The position numbers and the translations under genes are program-made. The notes below the pieces were generated by a model. The model was not told where the DNA came from, did not search any database, and was given only the letters and a program-made list of their open reading frames with translations. A stretch of 64,000 nt of DNA from Blastocystis hominis (taxonomy: Eukaryota > Sar > Bigyra > Opalinata > Blastocystidae): assembly GCF_000151665.1 (NCBI RefSeq), contig NW_013171866.1, positions 434,001 through 498,000 of the forward strand, read 5' to 3'. Position 1 is the stretch's first letter; each line of letters opens with the position of its first letter. Below are positions 9,119 to 23,581 of the stretch, one piece after another.

Positions 9119-12100
9119 ATGTTAAAAAGGAAGGAAGATATTTCCTATGACATATTTTTGAATGATAAGAATGTGATGGAAATAATGGATGAACCAACAG
9201 GACCAAATTGGAATGATAATAACAGGAAATATACAATGGGTAAGAAGCATATTTATTATTATTATACTTATAGAGCCGAATGATTTTGAAGAAAAAAACT
9301 TTGAAATAGTGGAGAATAATCAGCGAAGTTATGGAAATGATGAATCGATTTTGATTTATGAACATGGAACAAATCAATTTGTATCTGAGATTTTCGATTC
9401 CTTAAAAGTGAATTATGACCAACCTAATGCTAGGAGTTTTCATTCTCTTCAATCTGCTTTGACTGATGGATGTGATTATGCTCATATGGGAGATACGATT
9501 AGTTTCAGCGGAAGACCTCACTTGCAGAAAAAAGAAAAGGCATTCATTCTTCCACTTATCAATTCTAATGAAGCTCAAACTCGTAATATCATTCCTGAAA
9601 CAATCTATTTCCACTGCATTTCTGGAGTGAAGAATGCTACGATTGGCATTTTGTCTCCTCTTGATGAGAATAAGGTTATCACTGTATTATGCAGATCCGA
9701 TGTGCTCATTTTCCATTCTACAAAGGAGCGTGTTCGACTGATAAAGGCAATACGCTCTGACAGAGAGGATTGGGAGTATATCGAATCGAAAGCCTATCGA
9801 TATGTGGAAACAATGAAAGAAGATCCTCCCTTCATCAGAGAAACAAATCAAACCCGCATTCGAAATCAAATCGTGGAAGATGTGATTCAATACAACATTC
9901 CAGTGGTGATTGAGGGAGTGATGTCGTCAGGCAAAACATTCACGGTGGAGCAATACTGTCGACGTTCTCTCGTTCCCTTTGTGAGATACAACTTCAGTCC
10001 TTCGTCCACAACTGAGGAATTGCTTGGAGATATGGTGATTACGAACGATGATACAGAGAAGATCAAATTCCAGGACGGAGCTTTCACGGATGCATTCATT
10101 CATGGCAAACTGCTATTGATGGATGAAATGTCTCTGGCTCCTCCTTCTGTGGTTCAGAGTGTGTTATCGTATTTGTTTGGCAAGAAGATTCTCCATGAAG
10201 GCAAGGATGGAAGTGAAGAACGTGTAATGCATCGAGATTTCCGCATTATTGCCACTCAGAAACCTGATGGAAGTTCATACAAGCGAAGCAATCTGTCTTC
10301 TGCAATTCGCGATTGTTTCCGATTTGTCACTCACGATTCAACGAAACAGAAATACTTCCCAATGATTGACAGAAAGGAAAGATTAGACATTATAACGGCG
10401 ATGTTTGGAGGAAATGTAGAAATCGGAAGAAGAGTGTGTGAGATTCATGATCGAGCTGATAATCGAAAGAATGTGTCTGGAAGAGAGATTGATAAAGGGA
10501 AGGATTACACACTTCGAGATTGTAGTCGAACAAAATGGATGATGGAAACACTGATGGATAAGGAGAAAATCGGTGAAAGCAATGCATTGGATCGAGCTTT
10601 ACAAATCGCATATAATGAAGATTTGAGAACAAATCCAGTATTCAAAGCGGATATTACTTTCAGCAAAGCTGCTTTAGACAAGGAATGCTGGAAGGATGTG
10701 TATGGTCGAGTTCGACTAGGATTGGAATCTGGATGTCATGTTCTATTGATTGGAGAAACGGAATATGTATCTCGAAAGTATTGTCGAGCAATAATGGAGA
10801 TAATGCAGAATGAAGGAACATCCTATAAAGTGATTCATTGCAGTTCGACTTCTTCAACAGAAAGTGTGATTGGAAGCTATTCGCTCGGAATAGATTATGA
10901 TGAGGGTATTTTAGTTCCTCGTTTCCGTCCTTCTCCATTGCTTAAAGCGATTGAAATTGGAGGTATCTGTGTTCTTCAATCGATGCATTTGATGAAATCG
11001 AATGTGATCGAGCGATTGAATTCTGTGTTGGAATTATCACCTGCAGATGGCCATCATCATGTAGTTCGATTTGATGAACGTCGAGAAAGACCGGAATTCG
11101 AAATGAGTCCCGAGTTCCGTGTAATCGCAACAACGTCTGAGAAGGGTTTGTTAGCATTTTCTCCTGCCTTGAGAAATCGATTTTTGGAAGTATTTGTGAG
11201 TCATGAAGATGCAAAGCGATTTGAAATCTATCCTAAGGTCGATGATATTGAAGAAGATGTAATTGATGATAGAATTAATACATTTATTCATGAATACTCA
11301 CCCAAGATCCATTGGTTCAAGCAGCAAGAACTCCATCGAATGGTTTATTTCGCTACTCAGTTGGCTAAATACGAATTGGATGAATCTCTGATTGAAATGC
11401 TCGCTAAACAACCGCCAATTCGTGAACTGCAATCTCTTCGAAGCCATTGGACTGAAGCTTCAAGATTGTTCTATTGTATTTGTAGGAACAAGGCTGTGGC
11501 ATTGTGTGGACCTAGAGGCAGTGGAAAGTCCTATGCAATTCGCGAAATCATCAATAAGCTCTCTATCAGAAGCTATCAAGTGTTCAGTGTATCTGGAGAA
11601 ACCGAGTTTTCCACTCTGATGGGAAGTATGGATATGAATGGCGATTTCCGAGCTGGAAGATTGCTTCAAGCTGTAGAAAGTGGAGAATTAGTGATATTCG
11701 AAAATGCTGAAAACATGTCAGCAGAATTACTGGAAATGCTTGATACTGTTTGTGATCCTTTCACTGATGAGTTCACTTATCCAGCTTCTGTCAATCATTC
11801 AATTCATCCTTCATTCCGAGCTTTGTTCGTGTTCACAACACGTCGAGTGAATTCGTTGCCTTCTCTTCCTGCTTATTTCGATATTTGTAAAATGAGTCCA
11901 ATCCAGAGTACTGAAGCGAAACAGTTGATGAATAGTGAAATCTGCAAACGATTATGTGATCATATTGATAGTGGTGAGATTCCATTGAATGAAGTATTCA
12001 CTCTGGATAAGATTTGTTTCGATACTTCTCATCCAATTTGGAGAGTTGCAGCATTGTTTGCCGATCGAATGGATCGCAAAGAACTACTAGAGAGAGTGAT

Positions 12101-15100
12101 AGAAGAATGGAAAAAGACAGCAGACACTGAAGTAAAACAAGAATTGGAAATGGCAAGTGTGGTTTTGTCAACTCCTACAGTAACAGCAATAAAATCCCCA
12201 AAGAATGAATCTAGTTCATTGCTTCAACGTGGACCTCTTCAAACAACAGTTCCAATTGAATACTCAAAGCTCAAGGATTTGGATACTTCTGTATTGACTA
12301 CATTATTTACTCTTTCTATTTCCAATTTCAAGCAAACTCACCTTCCTGTGTTATTGGTTGGTGATTCAGATATTGCTTTTGAAGTCACTCATTTGCTGTT
12401 TCCCAATGCTGCTCATATGGAAATGTCTCGTTCAATGGAAATGTCTCACACATTTGGTGAGATTTCTGTTTGTCGTAAAGAAGACATTCAATACATTCTG
12501 AGACAAACATCGATCCAAAATGATGATGGAACTCCAATGGAGGTATATCGAGACTTCTTGGTTGACTTGATCGATGATTTGGATAATGATGAATCATCGC
12601 TCATGATGCGTCCTGGTCCTATTCTCCGTTCGATAATGAGTAACACTTCGATCGTGTTGAACAATATTAATCTATTGAATGATCGATTGCTTCCTCGAAT
12701 ATATTCATTGTTGTTTAGTTTGAATTCGCAAGAGTTTAGTCTATTTGAAAATTATTCCCAAATTCAACCAGAGATTCTTGGTAAATCTGTGAATGCGATT
12801 GTAACATGCGAAGATCCAGATTATGGAAGAGTTGCAAAGAAAGACCAATTCATTCAAGTGTTTTGTCAACCCTATTCTGGATTAGAAAGGGAGAAATATG
12901 AGTTTGAAAATCGAGATGACTATCCTTTGCACATTCTACGAAAGTCAGATATGCTGAAGAATGAATTTGTGAATGCTGAGAAGGTAATTCCATTCTATCT
13001 TCGATTCCTTCAATCTGATTTGGCATCTCGAGAGAATCTGATTCAAATGGGAATGATGAATAAGGATTGGAAGAAAGTGAGTGAATTCCTTAAATCAAGC
13101 AACAAAAATGATGCAATGATAAAGGATTTGAAGCAAACTCTATCATTCCTATTTACAAATAATACTATTCATGTTATCAAGTCTAGCCTTCAATCCAAGC
13201 ATCCATTACTTCCTACAAAGACCACAATTCAGTTATTGGCATCTATTGTATTGGCAGATCGAAGTCATCTTCCTCTGATTCTTGAAGGAGATCCTGGAGT
13301 AGGCAAAACTGTTTCTGCTGAGAATTATTTCGTAAAGGAGAATCTTGTATATAAGCGAATCAATTTTTCGAATACCATAACGATTGATAGTTTGTTTGGA
13401 TGTTATACGATTGTGAATGGATCATTACAATTCAGAGATGGAAGTATTACAGAACTATTGAAAAGAGGAGATCACTCAGATCAACGAATCGCATTGTTAT
13501 TAGATGAAGTGAATTTGGCTCCATCAGATGTGCTTGAAGTATTACTCACTCTGATTCGTTGTTATGTGAATCACGATCCATTCCAAGTTCCAGGAGGCGA
13601 TTTGATCAATATTCCATCGAACATGCTGATCATTTGCTGTATGAATCCAGCATCCATGTCAGCAAATCGCAGCACATTGCCTCGTCAATTCTACAAGTAT
13701 TGTATCTATCATCGTGATTTGAAATACACATTGAATGAATTGTTCCTCACAGCTCGTCAAATCTTGAGTAATGTAATGGAATCGGAAGAAGAATCAACAG
13801 AGAATCAGATTCTTGATTTGTTTGAATATTCCTACAACTCCTATCAAACGACATCGATTCCATTCTCACTTCGAGATGTATTGAAAGTGGATCAGATTGT
13901 GAATAATGGAAATAACCTATCATTGGAAACTGCTTTATGGTTGGTGTTTGCTTGTCGTTATAAGGAATCGGAGAGAAAAGAAATCGAGAAGATATTGAAG
14001 CTGGAAGATACATTGAAAGTTGATATTATCAAACAAGACGACCAATGCATAGTTCGTGGTTATTGGGACATTGAAACACAACAAATGTATTCAGGATCTT
14101 TCAAAGAGTATTGTTTCACTTCAACAGAGAAAGTGACGATATTCAAGTTGAGTCTTGCTTTACAATCCAAACGAGCCATTTTGGTTTATGGTTCTTCTCC
14201 CTCTGGTAAATCGTATTGTATTTCGAATCTGGCATTGATGTGGGATAAACAATGCACTTCGGTGTTTTTGAATCACGAAAGCTTTCCAGATGTGTTCATT
14301 GGTCGAAGTACTCTTGGAATTGATGAAAATGGGAATGAGTGTGTCAAATTCCGAGAAGGTCCGCTGTTGAAAGCAATGGAGAGTGGAGATTGGATTGTGA
14401 TCGAAGATATTCATTTGGCAAACAATGATGTGATGGAATCGCTGAATTCTCTGTGTGAAGAAAACCCAACACTGAAGGTATTAGCAGGAAATGAAGAAAT
14501 AACGTATTCAATGCGACCGAAAAGGGGAGAGAGAAGGATTCACGAAGCATTCCGAATCTTCTTTACAATATCGGACAATACGTTGAAACACTTCACTGGA
14601 CCTTTCTTGAGTCGTTGTGTGATTGTGTATTGTGATCCAATATCGACTCAAGCAGATGTTCAAGAAATCTGTCAAATTAATGAATCCATACACGATCCTT
14701 GTAATTTTGGAATTGAAGAATCGGAGACATTTTGCCGATGTATTCGAGTGATAAACAGTAAAGAAAGAGATGCATTTTTGTATGAATTTGGATATAATCC
14801 GAAGAGTAATGCTTTGGTTTCAAAGATTGAAATCCCCAAATCTATTGAATACGAATTATTTGACTATTTGAACAGTGTAAATAGTTTGTCAGAAACTAAA
14901 AAAATGACTCGAATGATTGCTATAATGGAAAAGCTTTGTACAAGCACAAAGAGTGGATTTGTGATCGACGACACTATCGAACTACTACAAAGCTCTGTAA
15001 AGTATTTTGAAAACCATTTCATTTACTATGTAATGGATTGTGCAATCAAAGTACTTGAAATGAAAGACCTACAGAATTGTATGATGAAGAGGCAAAGAGG

Positions 15101-18100
15101 AGAAAACGCAGGTGTTCTTCGTCGTTGGTATTTGATTTCATCGATTGATCCAAAAATGAAAAGCAAATACAGAATGTCTGAATGGATGTTTAACCAAGAA
15201 ATCACAATCAAACAGTTATTTGACATTCCTACAACCGAACAATATATATATTTGGAATTGCTGTTTATCTGTGACGGGAGAGAGGAATTAAAGGAGTTAA
15301 TGAAGGAAACAATATTGAATGATTTGGCACTTGAAGTATTTGCAATGTTGGAGAACGGTGATCGAAGTGATTTGACAGAACAAATGATGAAGGCAATCAT
15401 CAATATTCGATTCTATTATTTGGATGTAATGAAGAATGAAAAACATTTGAGAGAGAAAGCTCGATTTACTGATTGTTTAAATCTTCGTTATCAGATTCAG
15501 TCAGTAGAACAGTCAATTGAATGTTTCCCATCTGAGATAAAGGAATCGAACTCTGTGAAAGAAATATTAACCACTCTTGAATCAATAGAATCTGCTGCCA
15601 AGAAATGTGCATCAAGACGTAATGAGTATGAGAATGATGATGATGATGACATAATGAAGTATATGTTTACTGAAGCGGAATATAGTTGTGGCAAAAATGA
15701 GGAATTAAAAAGATATTTGCAGCAAGCATTTGGAGATGGAAGGATTGATAGCCAAACATTCAAATCAATGAATTTCAATGTAATTGAAACAAAGTATGAT
15801 ATATACAATTATCATGATCATATAAATACAAATATAGTAGAGACATCTCATTTGATTTACAAGTTGCAAACATTCAAAAACTATCCATTCATTTTGAGTG
15901 AATATGCAGATGTATTGAATCGATTGGAATTGAATGTGGCTGATATTCTAAAAGAGTTCAGAAATTCATCAATTCTGCTTCCCCACTTATTGAAAATGCT
16001 GAATGTATTGCTGAAAAAGGAAATGAAACATATGAAATGGGAAAGGTTATTGGATTACTACTGTGCATATCCATTCGTAACTCCAGCTGATGTAAGTCAA
16101 GGAGACTTTGAAGCAGCCATAGAAATATTGTTCGAAAAAGATTGGTATAAAACTTACTGGAAGTCATTTAATAACACAGAAACTACTCGAAAAAGTGCAT
16201 GCGACAAGTTAAAAATTAGACTGACAAAAGAGTATTACTCCACTCAACATCTAAAAGATATTGTATTGGGAGTTCCATTGATTTTGGATGCAGTTGATAA
16301 TCATTTTGGATTAAACAAATTCAGTTATGAGCAAGTGTCTCAAGTTGATGTTTGGTGGAAATGTGATTTTCCTTCTCGTGTTGAACCAGGAACTACTATT
16401 CCAAGTGAGTTATTGAAGATGGAGCGATCGCTCTTGCATCCAAATAACGTTTTTAATAATGGAAATGAATTGCTGAAAGAACTATGGACAACCAATTGTC
16501 CTATGAGAATTGAAGATAAGCTGGCTATTATTTGTCCACGCAAACGAACACTCCAAGGAAAGGTAGTATTGGATATGCTGGAAGTGGATATTCTGCGAAA
16601 TGCTCTTAGCAAAGTGATGAGACAAGTGCAAGATATTGATGATCTTGTATCAAGAGTAATAGCTACTGCTCAAGCAGATTGCAAAGTGGAATTAAACAAG
16701 TTACAAAAAGAATGGAAAATAGCAGAAGATAGGTTGAAGGAAAGTGACGCAGAGTTTAAAAAGATGTACGATACATTAGACTCAAAAAAGCAGGCTTTGA
16801 TTCAAAAATATACGGAAATAGCTGAAGGAAAAATGCGAAATACCGGATATGATGAATATTATGAAAAGCGAAACAGAAATACGATTGGAATGTTCACATA
16901 TATGCATGCGGTGAATAATTTACGATTGGAATACTTTTCATGTTATATCAATACTCCCCAAAATGAGTACCATGAAGTTAGGTACACAGTATCAAAAGAC
17001 TACCATCCATTCGACTTTCAGATGTTATTAATCCCATATAATCATGAAGCAATTAAACGGAACCAAATGATTACCATATCGTTGTTTGCACCTGAAGGAA
17101 TCAATAGTTATCTTCAATCAAATAAGATTCAATTATATGAAAACACAATATCTTACTATGGTGTTTCTGTTCAAGATGGTTATTTGCTGGTACTTCCATC
17201 AGCACCTTTTAAATGGAGTGTTGAGATATCTATTGGAGGACAACGTATCAAGTGGGGATATGATAGTATTAGTTTGGTTTATTATACCAACAAAATAGGT
17301 CAACTAGATTATTATTCGAAATATTGGATTTACAAAAACAACTGGGATATGTTTAGACTTCTTTGCTTCTTGAGATGCATGGTTACTATAAGAGACGATT
17401 TTCATTTGAGATATGATATTCCTATTGATCAATATAAACTATATCAATATAATCAATATAATAGTAGCTATTATGGCAAGTATTCATCTTCTTGGGTGTA
17501 TTTTCCAACGTATTCTTCATTCAGTTGCAGCCTATATAAATATACAAAGCCTTCTTCCTCTTTCAATTCTGAAATAGAGAGATATTATTATCAATATTAT
17601 ATTGCATGTATCGAAATAAAGAGTGGTTTAGATTTATTGCCCTATAATCAAGTGTCGTTTGATTCAGATAAGAAACAGCGGACTGTGAAAGATTATCTCG
17701 ATTATGGAGATGATCTTGGTTGTATGAAAAGTATAGATGTTGTTGCTAGTATCGATGTGAGTGAATATCACAGAGACTATCAGAAATTATTGACCATCCA
17801 AAGGAAAAACAGTCAAGTCACTAGTGAGGAAAGAAAAATGGCAGACAAATGTGCAAAGAAACAACAGGAATATGATTCTATAATGGATTACTTTTTCCCC
17901 AAAACAACACATACTACATCTCTTATGTGTGTTAGTAGAACATTAAATGATGTAATTGTTGTGTTATATGATGGAAAGAATGCTTCAATTGGTCTTCCTA
18001 AGGATAAAACGTACTTTCTTCCTAATAGTTATATTGGGGAAGATGGAAATCATATCACAATTCCCTTTTTAACTACTAGTAATGAAGTGAAACTAGTTGT

Positions 18101-21100
18101 GACAGGAAATGATTGTGATGTATCGAAGAGTTCGAATAGTTTTATATTTGTAATGAAAGACAATGAAATTGGGAACAAGAAAGTCAAGTTGGTGGCCAAT
18201 GTATATAGAACATCAGATAATGAAAAGTTGGCAAGTGAAGAATTCTATTTGTGTTATAAAAGAAAACTAATGCCAAATCATATTGTCACTTCTGTTGATT
18301 GCTGTATCTCTGATAAATATTATTACAATAAATATGTGTTTTTTCTGTCTCCTTCTTCATTCCCATGTAGCGTGGATGTTTATATCGATAATATAAAGGA
18401 AACCATTCCTTGTAGACAAGGACATTGGACTACAATTGTATCAAAGCCTACTATCAAAATGGATTACTATTCTTCAATCATGACAGAGGATAATTCTGCA
18501 AATTATGCTCGGTGTTTCACATGGAATGATACAGGATTATCAGTGTTTAAAAAATCGTCTCCACCGAAAAATGTTGTTTCAGTCCCTCGTGTTTGCTCAA
18601 CTGATCCATCAACAGCAATAGCGAATCTCAGCTCGAAATCCTTCTGCCAATTTGTGTCAGCTTTTTCTGATTTATCATTGGTCATTCTATCCGCTAATGA
18701 TCATGAAAGACAGGAAATATTATCAATTTTGGATGGTTGTTTTAATGATCTGATCTTGCCTTCCATCAAAAAAGCTGCTGAATCAGTCTTCAATGCAATC
18801 ATCAGTGAAAAGTCCTCATTGCAGTGGGACTCTGTTATAAATACTTTGAGTTCACATGTGAATGATATTGATATAACTAAGATAAAATGCAGTATGGTAG
18901 TTTATGAAAAAAATGAGGAAAGTGAAAAAGAGATCAATCCAAATGAGTTAAAAGAAAACGAAGAGTATCAGTTTGTTAATTATCAGGCTTATCTTGAAAT
19001 AGTAAATAAGTTACAGATGGATGAGATATTCCAAATGGTTTACAAACGAAGAACAACAAATAAGTATGTTAAACCTTCGAGTTTCAAAGATTCATTAACA
19101 AAAGAAATTCTGAGCAATAACAGAAACTTGATTGATCCTGCAATTGCTCAAGCAACCATTAGTACATCTGTTAATGTGATTGAGTCCTTAAGGCAAATGA
19201 ATTGTATGAGCAGAAAACCTCACCCCACAGTCAATATCATTATCGATACAAATTGTAGTTTGAGAAAGAATAAGCTTCGAATGCGAACAATCATTTCGTG
19301 CATTATGGTAACAGTAATGAAAGAACTTGGCATTTCCTTCAATTTGTATGTGTTTTGTGGAAGATATAAAGGTGTGTATGTTTCTATGGAAGATCGATCA
19401 ACTCGTGAAATCATTTCGTTTTTGTTTGACATGGAAGAAGTGGTGAAAATGCCTTCAACTCCATTGGATCTATTGACAGTGAAGGATCAATTTAACGAAA
19501 AAGATCCAGTGGTGATAATAAGTGATGGATTCAGCGAGCAATTGATGTCTCAAGATGATGAAGTGAGAAATGTATTTAGAGTCTATTCCAAGCTATTTTT
19601 GTTATGCGTAAAAGGAAAAGATGATGAAGCATTGAGTGGATCAAATCAAGCTATACTTGAGAAATCATTGGAGGCAAACTTCCATAAAAATATGGTATTG
19701 ATTGAGAATATCGGTGATATAGTAAAATCTCCAAACAACATTTTGATGAACATACTTTTTGATGCCCAAGTAATGAAGATGAATGTTAATGATAATGTTT
19801 CTCCAATAGTAAAATATGCTCTTGATCTTCAAGATGATTTACAAACGGAATTTAAGGTAAACAAATCTTTAGTGTCAATCAACACTATATCAAGTTCAAA
19901 ATCTGCAGAACTAGTGGACATATTGGACGAAAATCTCATGATTCAACCAAAGGTATTGAATGAAAACATTTTATTGAAAAAGTTGAATGAATTGATTCAA
20001 GGTGAAAATCTGTTTGATGCAATGAGCATTTCTCTGTTCGTTCCTAATAAATCAACAGCCTTTATTGCATCCACTTCAGGATCATCGATTCATATGGCAA
20101 ACTACATCAAATATGTGGTTAGCAAAACAGGAGATGGCAAGTTTTTCAAGAAGCTTGGAAGTGAATATATTCGAAGCTACAATGCTAGCATTGTGATTGA
20201 TTGTTCTTCAATCGCATTCAGTGAAACGAACCGAGTTCATTCATTGATTACGATCTTCACAATGCTTCGAAATCTGAGCAATATGCAACTGCCTTGTATT
20301 GATTTGTGGGTGGCTACTTCTCATATTATTCGTATTGCAACAGGTATATTATCCACAGATTTATGGGAAAGCAATATTGTTGCTGCATTGTATCAATCGT
20401 TATTGTCTCCTTGTCAAAATACTTGTTTACCTGATTGTATTCGCTATGCTTGCTGTACTTGTAACGCTCGATCATTCGACTCCATAATGATGGTGTTAAC
20501 GAATGGTGTGCTGTGTAATGATTCAAGAGCAGAAATCAAATCAATTGTGAGTGGAATCGAAATGACCTATCTTGGAATTGGAATTGGTTTGTATTTGTGC
20601 GGATTTGAAGATTTGTTCCCTACAATGATTTGGAATTCAAATCCAATTCAATTGTCTGAAACAATTATGAATCTGACCACAGCGTCAATGAAAGGGAATT
20701 TAAATGCAGTGCCCGAGAAACAAATCGATAAAATGATAATGAATGGAACATTTGACAAAATCTATGTTGATATCACAGAGCGGATTTGCAATATTCCAAG
20801 TATTTACGAAACTACATTGAGTAATGTTAGATTTGCTGATGAAACAGATGGACCCGATGCAATGACGAGGATTGGTTATATCTATGATAGCAAATATGAT
20901 TTGGGAGTGGACGGAGGCTTTAAAGACTATACAATTCTATTCATTATTCTTTATTTGTGTCGAGGAGAGAAAGATGAAAATGGTAAAGTGATTGACCAGT
21001 CTATCACAGATGAAGTTTTGCGAAATGGTCAAGTGGTGAAGAATGTGCAATATTCTCCCATTCTGAAGCTGGGAGATAAAGTAGTCAATGGAAAACCGAT

Positions 21101-22559
21101 TGGAAAGGGATTTAACATCAGATATGCTTATGATTATAAAAGTGCTATCGATGAATTAATGAGCGGAAGGTATCGAATGACATTTATTACTTGTTCTCCT
21201 GGAGATGGAATTATGGCGAAGAAATGTGATGATGATGTTGATCAATATGCAGATAGGTTTGTGGGTTGTGTTCACGAATTCAATAGGAGAGGAGGAGGTG
21301 TATTCTGGTTTTTAGAAAACTATCCATTCACTTATGAAGCTGACCTGTATTTTAAGAAATTCTATGGATTTGAAGCAGTTGGTGATAAAGATAAAAACAT
21401 AAAAGGAGGCAAAGTGATGGAAAGAGTGAAGAGTGAAACTCCGGAAGCTGGCCATTTTATTACTATTGGAGGCAAAGCAACTGATTTTTATAATCTGTCT
21501 CAATTGGATTTTGGCATTGTTCGCATATTTGAAGGAAGAACGCTTTGCAAACTGAATGAAAGGAAACTCGAAGGAATTGGATTCCGTGAATTTGCAAAAG
21601 AGAGTGAAGGAAATGTGTCGATAATGGTGAAAGAAAAGCAGGAAGGAAGCAGTGAAGGCAGAATGATCATTGATACAGCTGCATCCAAACTATTCTTGGA
21701 ATTCACTGAAGATGGAACAGCGCGATGGATCAGCAATGCTGCAGTTTGGTTGTGTAACACGGAAGCATTTGAAGAAGAACGATTCTGTAATCCAAAATTA
21801 ACTTCAGGAATCAAAATGAATGGAGTAACACTTCCTGGCTTGACACCAATGGAGAAACGAGAAATCAAGAGTAAGGAAGTGAGATTCTGTTTGAGTATTG
21901 TAATGGATACGACAGGATCGATGAGTAGTTATATTAATGCTACTAGAGAGAATATTGTCCAAATTTTGAATGAGTTACAACAAATAGAAAGTGATCATCA
22001 TCTTCCTAAGGGAAAAATTGTGGGTCAAGTTGTTCAGTATAAAGATTATGCTGATGAAATGACGGGAGAAACAGCAGAATACATTACTCATGACTTTGGA
22101 AAACTGAGAAAAAAACTTGCTTCATTTGGTCCTGATGGTGGAGCTAGTGGAATGCCATGTGGTTATGGTTGGTGTGAAGATATTCAAGGAGGATTGATTC
22201 GTGCTTTAGGACAAATAAAACAAGCCCCATTCAATACATATAATCATTTGATTCTTATTGTTGGAGATTATCCAAATCATGGAGATCATCCAAAATGCGG
22301 ATTAACTCATACCAAAAGCGGTGTAAGTGTTGATGAATTGTGGAACAAAATCTATAATGATATTCGTTCTTTACTAAGTATTAGAGTAATTTTTATGCCT
22401 GTAAGTGATGCAGTTATCACTAAAACAATGGAGAGAATGCAATCAGTTTTGGGACCTAAAATCGTTGATAGTGCCGAAGTTACAAATCAAACAAACTTCG
22501 TACAAGTAGTAACACAGACAGCTATCACTGAATACAAGCGATTCATTGGTATTTCTTAA
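9119..22559 (+). CDS. Giant midasin-like AAA protein with tandem vWA domains
   Basis: About 4,468 aa, with one 34-bp intron (9240-9273) that puts the ATG at 9119 in frame. Six AAA modules about 270-300 residues apart: Walker A GVMSSGKT (near residue 260), a degenerate one near 532, GPRGSGKS (791), degenerate GDSDIAF (1070), GDPGVGKT (1384) and GSSPSGKS (1685). Walker B boxes LLLMDE and ALLLDE are intact in modules 1 and 5. Next come a long linker with a coiled coil (about 2490-2560) and a Tyr/Ser-rich region. The C-terminus has a degenerate vWA near 3360 (IIIDTNCSL), a second near 3680 (IVIDCSSIAFS), a Rossmann-like segment near 4005-4100 (FITCSPGDG, GGGVFWFLEN) and a terminal vWA with an intact MIDAS-type DTTGSMS at about 4249 and GDYPNHGD. 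Six fused AAA plus MIDAS is the midasin/Rea1 plan; the Asp/Glu-rich tether is missing and the last vWA resembles alpha-kinase-type vWA domains. It is probably a remodelling ATPase, not clearly Rea1 itself. Confidence 0.75.
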
Positions 22560-22710
22560 TCGCCTTTCATGTTAATTCTATTGTTTCTTACATAATATGT
22601 TTCGTTTTATATTCGGTTGATTTCCTCTCATTTCATCAGATTCCATTTTCCATTCACGTAGTAAACAACAAACACTCAACAATCAATCAATCAATCAATC
22701 AATCAACGAT
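22560..22710. repeat. (AATC)n microsatellite between convergent genes
   Basis: About six CAATCAAT units near 22680-22705 lie just after the minus-strand TMX-like stop codon; an AACAAACA motif for that strand lies near 22667. Confidence 0.7.
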
Positions 22711-23538
22711 TCACAGTTTGTGTTCATGATAAGACAAAAACGATTCAGCTTCGGGTTCTTCGAAATCTTCTCCTTCTTCTCTCGAAGAAATCGAAACATA
22801 TCGCAAAAACAAGGCCACACAAATAAGAAAAAGCAAAAACAGACTCATCAGCAAGATCTGAAGTGTGCTCAGCGCTGCTTTCACGGGTAGATTCGGTCGT
22901 TTGACTCGCAGATTCGTCTTTGATATAGGCTGGACAGACTTGTTTTCTTTCGGCTCATACTTCAAATAGCTACTGAATCCATCGGGAATTCCACCATTCT
23001 CCAGTAATACGCTTTTCCTATTCTAAAAACCAACTACTTAATTCCAACGCCTTTCTTGCTTTCTCTGCCATATCAGAAGCTTGGCGAGAGCCACCATACA
23101 TAAAAACGGATGACTAAATTACAAATAATATAAAATTCTACTTTATAGATAAGTAAAACTGTTGGATAGCCACGAATGCGAAATTGAGAGGCTGTTTCCA
23201 GTTCTGTGGTGGCATCCAACTGCATATCAACAATTTCCATATTGAAATACATTCCCAACTTTGATCTCCCCTTTCAACAAAGTTGCCGTTTGTTCCCAGT
23301 CCTTTTCCATTCTCTTACAATGTATACACCACTATTTCATACTGGAAATTCGAAAAAATACAGGAGCATAAAAACGAATAAACCACACATCCGAACTGTT
23401 GACTATTACATTAGAACTGAAGTTTGCGTCATTTAGAACAAAAAGATCTATCCCTAACTCATCTTTCCTAATTTCACCTGATGAAAAGTTTTAACCGAGA
23501 AGAATAGCAAACGAAAATAGTCTAAAACCCCACGTCAT
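22711..23538 (-). CDS. TMX-like membrane thioredoxin (ER oxidoreductase)
   Basis: Spliced from ATG at 23538. It has an N-terminal signal peptide (MTWGFRLFSFAILL), then a PDI-type thioredoxin fold: FVLNDANFSS, WFIRFYAPWCIHCKRMEKDW with a CIHC active site, LDATTELETASQFRIRGYPT with the cis-Pro, and a GGSR turn. Then comes a linker, one transmembrane helix (near 22860-22800) and a short acidic cytosolic tail ending SYHEHKL. This order is that of TMX1/TMX4-type proteins, which act on disulfides of membrane proteins in the ER. Introns fall inside the active-site exon boundary (APW|CIHC region), after the YK of the thioredoxin sheet and before the linker; each is 28-33 bp and restores frame. Encoded TGA stop. 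Confidence 0.82.
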
Positions 23539-23562
23539 GATTATACCCAAAACCGTTCATCC

Positions 23563-23570
23563 AACAAACA
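23563..23570 (-). terminator. TGTTTGTT poly(A) motif of the HECT gene
   Basis: AACAAACA on the plus strand; TG-ATT-TGTTTGTT on the gene strand, a few bases after an encoded TAG. Confidence 0.65.
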
Positions 23571-23581
23571 AATCAGTAACC

